From NCBI GenBank assembly GCA_009493725.1, contig VOGB01000005.1, positions 372,001 through 436,000 on the forward strand: 64,000 nucleotides of DNA, read 5' to 3'. Below, one piece after another: positions 32,050 to 39,114 of the stretch; positions within the stretch are counted from its first letter, which is position 1; each line of letters begins with the position of its first letter. The notes under the pieces were generated by a model, which was not told the DNA's origin, did not search any database, and worked only from the letters and a program-made list of their open reading frames with translations. The position numbers were made by a program, and so were the translations under genes. This DNA is from Pseudoramibacter fermentans (GTDB lineage Bacteria > Bacillota > Clostridia > Eubacteriales > Eubacteriaceae).

Positions 32050-34368
32050 CTATTCACTTTTCACCGTGGGCGCTGTGTAAGTCACGGTATTCGACGAGCG
32101 GAGCTTGTCGTCCCCGGAGCCCATCTGACTGACCTGAATCTTGTCGCCCTGGCGCACATCGTCGACGCTGATCGACAGATGCTGGCCGCTCTTGTACTTC
32201 GTCGAGACCTGCTTGCCGTTCACAAAGACCTTGCTCCACCGCGTGAAGTTTTCTCCGAAGAGGTGCACCCGGTTATCGTAGGTGTAGACACGGTCAATTT
32301 TAATGTCGTTTAAGCCCATTTCGATGTCGGTCGCCGGGTACGGGTCCTTGCCGTTGTAGGCGTAGCGCTTGCCGTAAAGCAGATCGTACTGCAGTGTCTT
32401 CAGCCCGCGCATGTAAGCGAGCGAGCCCGGCTTCGTCCCATTTTCGATCATCTTCTGCTGATAATTCATCATCGTGCCGCCGTGAACGCCAAGGCGCCCG
32501 AGCATATCCGCCACCAGGTTGTAAGACGTGCGGTCCGCGTCCTTTTTCTCCATGCCGAAATTGTTCCAGGTGATGTACTTTGTCTTGAAGATGTCGCCGC
32601 TCTTCACTTCCTGATTCGTCAAATCCATACTCGGCACGTGGTCCCCGAACATGATGACGAGGGTCGGTTCGTCTCGGCTGTCGAGCATCTTAATGTAGTT
32701 CTTGATCCACTGATCTTCTCTGTGGAGCATATTGACGTAGTATTCCCATTTGTAATTGAGGGCCTGATCCTTGCCCTTGGCCTTGACCTTGACGTCCGGA
32801 TTCGTGAAGACCTTGTAATCCGGATAATTGCCGTGGGTCGCGACGGTGATCGTGTAGACAAAATCCTTGCCCTTTGTCGAATCCATCGCTTCCTTGGTCG
32901 AGTCGATCAGGATGTCGTCGGTCGGCCAGGTTTTGATCGGGTTGTATTCCTTCTTCGTGATGTCGAGCATTTCCTTGGACGTGAACGTATCGAAGCCCAT
33001 CATCGAGAAGGCATTCTGCCGGCTGTAGAAGTTCGCGCCGTTGTTGTGGACGACATGGCTCTTGATGCCGAGCTTCTTCAGATCCGACGCGTAGCTTTCG
33101 CAGTCCTTCACGTGCTTGAGGACCGTTTTCTGCGGGTATTCCCCAGGGCCAAAGAACTGCATGGACATGCCGGTAAGCATTTCAAATTCGGTGTTGCACG
33201 TTCCGGCACCGACGACCGGCACTTCGAGATAGCCCGTCGAATAATTCGATTCCAGCGAGTGGAAATACGGGATCGGATCCTCCGACATTGACAGGTATTT
33301 CACATCCGTCGGATCCATGAAGGATTCCAGCAGCACCACGACGACGTTGACCTTTTTGTCGTTGATCCAAACGGTCTTGCCCATATCGGTGCTCGAGGTG
33401 ACCTTGTCGACCGATTCCTTCGAATAATTCCACGGCTTGCTCATTCCTCGGCTGAAAATACTGGTGCCAAAGCCGTAGAGAAAGCCGTAATCCGAATAGC
33501 CCTGGGCCAGATTGCCGAAGTAGGCGCTGAGCTCGTGCCGGCTGCGCAGGAAAATCGTCGAGCCCGGAATCAGCGCGATGCTGACCGCCACGGCGATAAG
33601 CCTGATCGGAAACGGCCATTTGCCCTTCTGCTTGCGGCCCTTGAAAAAGAGGAGCACGACGTAGACAAAAAAGAGTATAATCGCGGTGACAATCACCGCC
33701 GTTAAGCCGCCCGAGACGTATTGGCTGCCCTTCATCGTCAGAAGGTCCGAAATCATCGTCAAATCGGTAAAGCCGAATGGCGACACGCGGGCGAGCAGAA
33801 TGACGCCGTTCACGACGCCGAGAATCAATAATAACCCGGTGATCAGCGTGCGCAGAAAGGTGCGCCGCCTGACGAGAAAAGTCAGCGAGTAGATCAGGTA
33901 AACCACCAGACAGTTGTAGAGAAACGGAATGGTGTGGTGCGCCATGAACTCGAAAACGCCGGCGAAGGAGTGCCGGGCGAGCAGCTCGATGATAAAGACG
34001 ACAAGCACCGCCAGCGGAATGTGCAGCCAAACCGCGTGGTCGTTGAAGAATTTGTCCGGGCCTTCCATTTTTTTCGCGGCCCTGTTGACGAACCGATCGG
34101 CCTGTTTCCAGCCGTAGCGCAGGTAGAGCCCAATCGTTCTCAATACCTTGGTGAATTTTGAGGAGCCGCGGACGTCCACGTCCCGGAGTTCCTGCTCATC
34201 GTCCTCTTTTCCGTGCGCCTCCGATTCGAATTTGACCTCGTCTCTGGTAATTCTCGGGTTGTCGCGGTCTTCCGAGGCGTCCTTTTGTTCCAGATCTTCT
34301 GGCGTTTCTGATTTCAAGTTGTCGGCTTCATCTGCCGCTCTTTGATCCTTTTTCTTACGCGATGCCAT
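32050..34368 (-). CDS. LTA-synthase-family sulfatase-fold membrane enzyme
   Basis: Probable phosphoglycerol transferase polymerising or adding glycerol phosphate to lipoteichoic acid or membrane glycans. The 772-residue protein has a charged cytoplasmic N-terminus of about 110 residues. About five membrane helices follow (residues 115-285). The extracellular alkaline-phosphatase-like domain has LLESFMDP, the catalytic Thr in GAGTCNTEFEMLTG and metal ligands in FGDHVPSM. An extra C-terminal domain of about 90 residues resembles an IPT/TIG-like fold (VHLFGENFTRWSKVFVNGK). Both terminal extensions exceed ordinary LtaS. The start overlaps the HD gene by 14 bases with AAGGAG upstream. Confidence 0.9.
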   Translation of the reverse strand: MASRKKKDQRAADEADNLKSETPEDLEQKDASEDRDNPRITRDEVKFESEAHGKEDDEQELRDVDVRGSSKFTKVLRTIGLYLRYGWKQADRFVNRAAKKMEGPDKFFNDHAVWLHIPLAVLVVFIIELLARHSFAGVFEFMAHHTIPFLYNCLVVYLIYSLTFLVRRRTFLRTLITGLLLILGVVNGVILLARVSPFGFTDLTMISDLLTMKGSQYVSGGLTAVIVTAIILFFVYVVLLFFKGRKQKGKWPFPIRLIAVAVSIALIPGSTIFLRSRHELSAYFGNLAQGYSDYGFLYGFGTSIFSRGMSKPWNYSKESVDKVTSSTDMGKTVWINDKKVNVVVVLLESFMDPTDVKYLSMSEDPIPYFHSLESNYSTGYLEVPVVGAGTCNTEFEMLTGMSMQFFGPGEYPQKTVLKHVKDCESYASDLKKLGIKSHVVHNNGANFYSRQNAFSMMGFDTFTSKEMLDITKKEYNPIKTWPTDDILIDSTKEAMDSTKGKDFVYTITVATHGNYPDYKVFTNPDVKVKAKGKDQALNYKWEYYVNMLHREDQWIKNYIKMLDSRDEPTLVIMFGDHVPSMDLTNQEVKSGDIFKTKYITWNNFGMEKKDADRTSYNLVADMLGRLGVHGGTMMNYQQKMIENGTKPGSLAYMRGLKTLQYDLLYGKRYAYNGKDPYPATDIEMGLNDIKIDRVYTYDNRVHLFGENFTRWSKVFVNGKQVSTKYKSGQHLSISVDDVRQGDKIQVSQMGSGDDKLRSSNTVTYTAPTVKSE

Positions 34369-35014
34369 CGGCGTCTCCTTTCCCGTCGTGCTGGCCGGAT
34401 GCGGCCGCTTCCGCTGCCGGTGCGATATTGCCCTCAGCCACGTTTTTGTCGATTATTGCTTCAACTAAGTTGTACAGCGAAACGGAGCCCCGCTTCGTGC
34501 CGATCTGACGCTTTTCGATTTGATCCCGGCGGACGTGATGGCGCCGCCAGTCACCGCCGCCGTTGGAATTGTTGAGCAGCACCGGCTGAAGGTTGTCCAT
34601 CGCCCGGGCAAACCTCGCCTCCGGTGTGACCCCAGCGTCGAATTCCTCAAATAAGGCGCGCAGCTTTGCGCCCTGATCCTCAGGCAGCAGGCCAAAGATC
34701 CGGTCAGCCGCCCGTTCCTCGCGGTCGTTCTGCGTCTGTTTCGCCTTTTCGTCATAGGCATAGGTATCGCCGGCGTCGATCTCGACGATGTCGTGAATCA
34801 GACACATCAGCATCCCGCGGGCCAAATCGAAATCATCGTCGGCGTACTCGGCGAGCAGGGCCATCATCACGGCCATGTGCCAGGCGTGCTCGGCGTCGTT
34901 TTCGGCCCGTCCGCCGCCGCTCAAATGGGTCTGGCGGAACACGTTCTTTTCCTTATCGATTTCCAATATAAAATCCAGCTGCTGATGCAGCCTTTTCTGA
35001 TCGATCTCTTGCAT
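34355..35014 (-). CDS. HD-domain phosphohydrolase (YfbR-like)
   Basis: Metal-dependent phosphohydrolase, likely a 5'-deoxynucleotidase of the YfbR/HDDC2 group. The 219-residue protein shows the HD signature: His in ENDAEHAWHMA near residue 42, the HD pair in CLIHDIVEIDAGD near residue 73, and the distal Asp in RAMDNLQPVLLN. The start is the ATG at 35014 with AGAGGT upstream. It lies between rrf2 and the LTA-synthase-family gene on one strand, overlapping the latter. Confidence 0.88.
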   Translation of the reverse strand: MQEIDQKRLHQQLDFILEIDKEKNVFRQTHLSGGGRAENDAEHAWHMAVMMALLAEYADDDFDLARGMLMCLIHDIVEIDAGDTYAYDEKAKQTQNDREERAADRIFGLLPEDQGAKLRALFEEFDAGVTPEARFARAMDNLQPVLLNNSNGGGDWRRHHVRRDQIEKRQIGTKRGSVSLYNLVEAIIDKNVAEGNIAPAAEAAASGQHDGKGDADGIA

Positions 35015-35033
35015 CAAACTTACCTCTACATAA

Positions 35034-35053
35034 AAAAGAAGGCTTTTCAGCCT
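35034..35053 (-). terminator. Weak hairpin with T tract after the Rrf2 gene
   Basis: AGGCT / AGCCT (35040-35053) overlaps the regulator's stop codon and is followed by TTCTTTTTT on the minus strand. The short stem suggests partial termination before the HD gene. Confidence 0.45.
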
Positions 35054-35517
35054 GCTTCCTTTGTTTTTGATTCTTCCGTCTTGTGGTCCAGTACGACCGG
35101 CTGTGCTGGGTCGAACAGGATTTCGCGGAGGGTGTGTGCCTTCAACACCGTTGCAAGCTGGTGCTGAATCGCCAGCAGATGTCCCTGAACGCGGCAGTCC
35201 TCATCGTGGCTTTCACACCACGGGCAGGCGTAATTCTTTCCGTCGACACACGCCGCAACGCCCGGCGCATCGCCCAGCGTCTCCATCACATCGTACAGCG
35301 TCACCGCCGAAAGGGACTGGGCCAGCTCGTAGCCGCCGTCGGCGCCTCTAGTAATGGCGACGATCCTGCCGCCCTCGAGCTTTTTCAAAATTTTGTAGGC
35401 GTACTGCCTGGGCACCTTTTCCGCACAGGCGAGCATCGCAACGGTGTGCCTTTTGCCGTCGGAAAGGCCGCGGATCAGCCGCAAGGCGTAGTCCGTCTCT
35501 TTTGAAATCAACATCAT
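35047..35517 (-). CDS. Rrf2-family transcriptional regulator
   Basis: Winged-helix DNA-binding regulator of the Rrf2/IscR family. The 156-residue protein begins MLISKETDYALRLIRGLS, the family's first helix. The recognition region VPRQYAYKILKKLEGGRIV and wing RGADGGYELA follow. Cysteines at ACVDGKNYACPWCESHDEDC suit an Fe-S cluster or redox sensor. The start follows two adjacent ATGs; the first is used, though GAGG lies somewhat far upstream. Upstream sequence contains repeated ATTGAT elements that might be its own operator (inference). Confidence 0.9.
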   Translation of the reverse strand: MMLISKETDYALRLIRGLSDGKRHTVAMLACAEKVPRQYAYKILKKLEGGRIVAITRGADGGYELAQSLSAVTLYDVMETLGDAPGVAACVDGKNYACPWCESHDEDCRVQGHLLAIQHQLATVLKAHTLREILFDPAQPVVLDHKTEESKTKEAG

Positions 35518-35724
35518 GTTCTTTTCACTTTCCTCTATACACAATCAATGTTTGATCAATCTTTGACGCAAATTTTACATCTTGCTGTCAAAAATCCCTA
35601 GTCGTCCATTTTTTATGAACGCATTTTATCACAGGAAATGGGGCGCTGCAAATATTTTCAGAAACTCTCTGTCTTGATTTAAGAATCTGGAGGATACTGC
35701 TCTATTTTTTATTGATGAATAAGA

Positions 35725-35740
35725 TATTTCCCGGGAAATA
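35725..35740. repeat. Perfect 16-bp palindrome in an intergenic gap
   Basis: TATTTCCCGGGAAATA is fully self-complementary. It lies in the 35545-35805 gap between the Rrf2 gene and the tRNA genes, where no gene is visible. It could be a protein-binding site; there is no T tract. Confidence 0.6.
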
Positions 35741-35767
35741 ACGTCAGTCTAGAAAAAAAACAGCAAC

Positions 35768-35797
35768 AAAAAAGCACGGTGCAAACGCATCGTGCTG
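35768..35797 (-). terminator. Terminator of the tRNA-Ser operon
   Basis: AGCACGATGC / GCACCGTGCT with one mismatch, followed by six T on the minus strand, just after the GCU serine tRNA. Confidence 0.85.
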
Positions 35798-35805
35798 AGT
35801 TTTCA

Positions 35806-35897
35806 TGGCGGAGAAGGAGAGATTTGAACTCTCGCGCCGCGTGAACGACCTACACCCTTAGCAGGGGCGCCTCTTCAGCCAACTTGAGTACTTCTCC
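35806..35897 (-). tRNA. tRNA-Ser (anticodon GCU)
   Basis: Long-variable-arm class II tRNA. The acceptor arms GGAGAAG and CTTCTCC pair fully, followed by discriminator G and an encoded CCA. The anticodon loop reads CTGCTAA between a CCC/GGG stem, giving GCU, which reads AGC/AGU serine codons. The T arm contains GTTCAAATC. Confidence 0.96.
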
Positions 35898-35961
35898 GTA
35901 CTGCGCTTCAGGATTCTACGCTGATTGTATCAATGAATCTCAAAGCTTTATTCAATTAAAA

Positions 35962-36050
35962 TGGCCGAGAGGGTGGGATTCGAACCCACGTGGGCTTGCA
36001 CCCAAACGGTTTTCAAGACCGCCTCGTTATGACCGCTTCGATACCTCTCG
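35962..36050 (-). tRNA. tRNA-Ser (anticodon UGA)
   Basis: Class II tRNA with acceptor arms CGAGAGG and CCTCTCG, discriminator G and encoded CCA. The anticodon loop CTTGAAA between GCGGT and ACCGT gives UGA, reading UCN serine codons. The T arm has GGTTCGAATCC. It lies 64 bases upstream of the other serine tRNA and shares its promoter. Confidence 0.97.
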
Positions 36051-36087
36051 GAATGCGTCGTCACAGTACGCGACAACTGCATGAAAT

Positions 36088-36116
36088 ATTATAACAGGGG
36101 CTTTCGCCCCTGTCAA
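36088..36116 (-). promoter_or_regulatory. Consensus promoter of the tRNA-Ser operon; spacer is a hairpin
   Basis: On the minus strand a perfect TTGACA (36116-36111) and perfect TATAAT (36093-36088) are spaced exactly 17 bp. The spacer GGGGC-GAAA-GCCCC, extended by flanking bases, is a perfect inverted repeat. It lies 45 bases after the ilvE stop codon and may also fold as a hairpin at the ilvE mRNA end, though followed by TTATAATATTT rather than a pure T run. Confidence 0.88.
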
Positions 36117-36162
36117 TTCTTTTATTTAATCTTTTTAATATTTTTACAATTAAAATTTCAGA

Positions 36163-37227
36163 CTAGCAGACCTTGACAACCCAGTTGAACGGATCTTCGA
36201 CAGTGCCGTGCTGGATGCCAACTAAGGTGTCGTAAATCTTCTGAGCGTACGGGCCGATTTCGTCATTGTTGAAGACCATGTCTTCGCCGGCGTAGTTCAG
36301 CTTGCCGATTGGCGCGACAACGGCTGCAGTCCCCATACCGAAGACTTCTTCAACCTTGCCTGCGTGGTAGTCGTCCAACAGTTCCTGAATTGGCAGGATC
36401 CGTTCTTCGACGGTTTCGCCCCAGCTCTTGAGCAGCTGAATGATGGATTTGCGGGTGATCCCCGGCAGGATCGTACCGGTCAGCTTCGGCGTGACGAATT
36501 TGCCGTCGATCTTGAACATGATGTTGCAGGAGCCGACTTCTTCGATGTTTTTACGGCTTGCGCCGTCGAGCCACAATGTTTCTTCGTAGCCTTCTTCGTT
36601 GGCCTTTTCGGTCGCGGCCAAGGAACCTGCGTAGTTGCCGCCGCATTTCGCTTCGCCAGTCCCACCGGCAACGGTTCTTGCGTAAACCTGTTCGATGTGC
36701 ATTACAGCCGGTTTCAAGCCGTCTTCGTAGTAGGAGCCGACTGGGCAGAGAATAATAAAGAATTTATAGGTGCTGGATACGTGAACGCCGATGTAGTTTT
36801 CCGTCGCAAAAATGAACGGGCGGATGTAAAGGGAGGTGCCCGGAGCGGTCGGGATCCAATCCTTTTCGATTTCAACGAGTTTTTTTAACGCTTCGAGCGC
36901 AAAATCTTCGTCGATTGGCGGAATGCAGAGGCGCTTAGCTGAGCGGTTCAGACGTGCGAAGTTTTCCTGCGGGCGGAACAGCTGAACGTGGCCGTCCGGC
37001 GTTTTGTAGGCCTTTGTGCCTTCGAAAACTTCCTGCGCGTAATGGAAAACACAGGCGGAAGGATCCAGGCTGATCGGGCCGTAGGGTTCGATCGTCGCAT
37101 TGTGCCAGCCATTTTCTGGATCGTAATCCATTGTGAACATATAATCCGTGAAGATGCGGCCGAAAGGCAGATTGCTCTGATCCGGCTTTTCTTTCAGGGT
37201 TTTCGCTTTGACAAACTTGATATCCAT
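36163..37227 (-). CDS. ilvE: Branched-chain amino acid aminotransferase
   Basis: PLP fold-type IV enzyme interconverting Leu, Ile and Val with their 2-oxoacids. The 354-residue protein is of the class II BCAT type. It has the VFHYAQEVFEGTKAY signature, the PLP lysine in AKCGGNYAGSL near residue 195, and the phosphate-binding TGTILPGITRKSI. The start is the ATG at 37227 with AGGAG upstream. It is a single gene with its own promoter. Confidence 0.96.
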   Translation of the reverse strand: MDIKFVKAKTLKEKPDQSNLPFGRIFTDYMFTMDYDPENGWHNATIEPYGPISLDPSACVFHYAQEVFEGTKAYKTPDGHVQLFRPQENFARLNRSAKRLCIPPIDEDFALEALKKLVEIEKDWIPTAPGTSLYIRPFIFATENYIGVHVSSTYKFFIILCPVGSYYEDGLKPAVMHIEQVYARTVAGGTGEAKCGGNYAGSLAATEKANEEGYEETLWLDGASRKNIEEVGSCNIMFKIDGKFVTPKLTGTILPGITRKSIIQLLKSWGETVEERILPIQELLDDYHAGKVEEVFGMGTAAVVAPIGKLNYAGEDMVFNNDEIGPYAQKIYDTLVGIQHGTVEDPFNWVVKVC

Positions 37228-37287
37228 TTATTTCTCCTCATCTATCAATCGCCGTCACGCGATTGGTCATTTGTTAACAATAGTTTT

Positions 37288-37316
37288 ATTTTAACAATCA
37301 TGTATACAATCTACAA
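37288..37316 (-). promoter_or_regulatory. Candidate ilvE promoter
   Basis: On the minus strand TTGTAG (37316-37311) and TAAAAT (37293-37288) are spaced 17 bp. A perfect TTGTTAACAA palindrome at 37271-37280 lies near the expected transcription start and may be an operator. Confidence 0.5.
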
Positions 37317-37351
37317 GACATTTATTGTACTTTTTCTGATACAATTTCAAT

Positions 37352-37380
37352 TTGAACGTCACCGTGCTTTTTGATACACT
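37352..37380 (+). promoter_or_regulatory. Candidate mutY promoter, placed for a leaderless mRNA
   Basis: TTGAAC at 37352-37357 and TACACT at 37375-37380 are spaced 17 bp. The ATG of mutY begins eight bases after the -10 box, where transcription would start, and no ribosome binding site precedes it. Confidence 0.5.
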
Positions 37381-37387
37381 ACCTTTT

Positions 37388-38491
37388 ATGAAACAAAGGA
37401 TCAAACACACAACTTCTTCAACGACTTTTCCCGCGCCGCCGGACGGCGCAGCTGACGCACTGCTCACCTGGTTTTCTGAAAACAAACGGGACCTCCCGTT
37501 CAGACGTCCCGCACGCACAACCCGAGCCGACCCATACCGCGTCTGGATTTCTGAGATCATGGCCCAGCAGACCCAAATCGACACGCTGATTCCCTACTTC
37601 GAGCGCTTTATCTCCACCCTTCCGACGCTGGATGACCTGGCCAGTGCCAGCGAGGAGACCGTCCTCAAGCTCTGGGAGGGCCTCGGCTATTATTCCAGAG
37701 CCCGCAACCTGCGCAAGGCTGCCATTCAAATTCAGGCTCTCGGGCATTTTCCTGACACGGCTGAGGCGCTCGCGAAGCTGCCGGGGATCGGGCCTTACAC
37801 CGCCGGCGCCATCGCGTCCCTCGCCTTTAATCAAAGGGCCACCGCGGTTGACGGCAACGTCCTGAGAGTTGCCGCCCGGCTGATGGACAGCCCGGCTGAT
37901 ACGGCGCTGCCCGCCGTGCGCAAGTCGGTCTCGGCCTGGCTCTTAACCTGGATGCCGAAGAACCGGCCCGGCGATTTCAACGAAGCGCTGATGGAGCTCG
38001 GCGCCCTCGTCTGCACGCCGAAATCCCCGTCCTGTCTGATCTGCCCGTGGTGGGACATCTGCCTGTCTCTAAAAAACGGCACCGTCGACAAGCGGCCAGT
38101 CAAATCAAAACGAACGAAGCACCGGACCGAAAAAATCGCCGCCGCGGTCGTCACCGATTCAACCGGCCGGCTCCTGATCCACAAACGGCCGGACACCGGG
38201 CTGCTCGCCGGACTGTGGGAACTGCCGAACGTGACGGCGGCCAATAAAAAAGAAGGCGCGGCCGCCATCAAAAAACACCTCGAAGCCCAGCTCGGCGCTG
38301 CCGTGTCTGATCCGGTCTTTTTAAAAAACGACCGCCACGTCTTCACCCACATCACCTGGCAGATTGCTGTTTACCGTTTCTCGCTTGAGGCGGACGTCAC
38401 GCCAAAGGACGACACCTGGGTATTCGCCGACCGGGACGATCTCGAACAGCGGTTTCCGCTGCCGACCGCCTTTTCCAAGCTGCTTTCTTGA
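37388..38491 (+). CDS. mutY: A/G-specific adenine DNA glycosylase
   Basis: Removes adenine mispaired with 8-oxoguanine in DNA repair. The 367-residue protein has EIMAQQTQID with the catalytic Glu, the helix-hairpin-helix LPGIGPYTAGAIASLAF followed by VDGNVLRV with the catalytic Asp, and the [4Fe-4S] ligands CX6CX2CX5C in CTPKSPSCLICPWWDIC. A C-terminal NUDIX-like domain (KRPDTGLLAGLWELP) recognises 8-oxoG. The ATG at 37388 is used although no ribosome binding site is visible; upstream TTG and GTG codons are in frame but fall inside promoter-like sequence. Confidence 0.93.
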   Translation: MKQRIKHTTSSTTFPAPPDGAADALLTWFSENKRDLPFRRPARTTRADPYRVWISEIMAQQTQIDTLIPYFERFISTLPTLDDLASASEETVLKLWEGLGYYSRARNLRKAAIQIQALGHFPDTAEALAKLPGIGPYTAGAIASLAFNQRATAVDGNVLRVAARLMDSPADTALPAVRKSVSAWLLTWMPKNRPGDFNEALMELGALVCTPKSPSCLICPWWDICLSLKNGTVDKRPVKSKRTKHRTEKIAAAVVTDSTGRLLIHKRPDTGLLAGLWELPNVTAANKKEGAAAIKKHLEAQLGAAVSDPVFLKNDRHVFTHITWQIAVYRFSLEADVTPKDDTWVFADRDDLEQRFPLPTAFSKLLS

Positions 38492-38494
38492 CAC

Positions 38495-38534
38495 AAAAAA
38501 TCCGAAGGACTGTCATTTTAGGCCCTTCGGATTT
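38495..38534 (-). terminator. Terminator of the nitroreductase gene
   Basis: A perfect 11-bp stem AAATCCGAAGG / CCTTCGGATTT is followed by T on the minus strand. It lies between convergent genes and could weakly end mutY transcripts too. Confidence 0.85.
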
Positions 38535-38547
38535 GTATTGCCGCATT

Positions 38548-39069
38548 TTAGTCGAGCTTGTACAGTCGCCCTGGTTTTCTCGGAAGATCCGCAGGCGCAT
38601 CGTCGCGGTAGCCGACCACGCAGTGGCCGATCCCTTCGTAATCGCCTTCGATGCCGAGGGCCTTCAGGATCGCCTTGCCTTCGGGCTGCTCAAATTCCTG
38701 CTTTGCCCGGTGAATCCAGCACGCGCCGAGACCGAGACCTTCGGCCGCCGTCAGCATATTGCCGATGACGAGGGTGCCGTCGTACATGTAGGTCGGCGCT
38801 GATTTGTCCGCCAGTACCACGTAAACCACCGGTGCGCCGTAAAACGGATCGCTGTCCACGCCCATGATGTCTGCATTCAGCTTAGACAGCGTGTCGCGGA
38901 TCGCCTTGTTGCGGATCTGAATGATGATCGCCGGCTGACGATTCCGGCCCGAGGCCGCGTTGAGCCCCGCCGCTGAGATCTGATCCAGCAGGCCGTCCGG
39001 CACGGCGTCCGATTTGAATTTTCTGCAGCTGCGCCGTTCGAGCAGCGCTTTCATTGCCATGTTTTCCAT
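38548..39069 (-). CDS. Nitroreductase-family flavoprotein
   Basis: FMN-dependent NAD(P)H oxidoreductase of unknown substrate. The 173-residue protein starts with the family's LLERRSCRKF. It has ASGRNRQPAIIIQI, FYGAPVVYVVLAD and the GLGACWIHRAKQEF segment that contacts FMN. The start follows GAGGGTA. It is downstream of the zinc-ribbon protein gene on the same strand with a 45-base gap. Confidence 0.92.
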   Translation of the reverse strand: MENMAMKALLERRSCRKFKSDAVPDGLLDQISAAGLNAASGRNRQPAIIIQIRNKAIRDTLSKLNADIMGVDSDPFYGAPVVYVVLADKSAPTYMYDGTLVIGNMLTAAEGLGLGACWIHRAKQEFEQPEGKAILKALGIEGDYEGIGHCVVGYRDDAPADLPRKPGRLYKLD

Positions 39070-39114
39070 ATTCTATACCCTCCTCTAATTTTCAAAGCTT
39101 TCGCTTGTGTATCC

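Noticed and set aside
34355..34368. Possible frameshift fusion between the HD gene and the LTA-synthase-family gene
   Set aside because: The 14-base overlap is normal for coupled genes: both proteins are complete at family length and the second has its own AAGGAG site.
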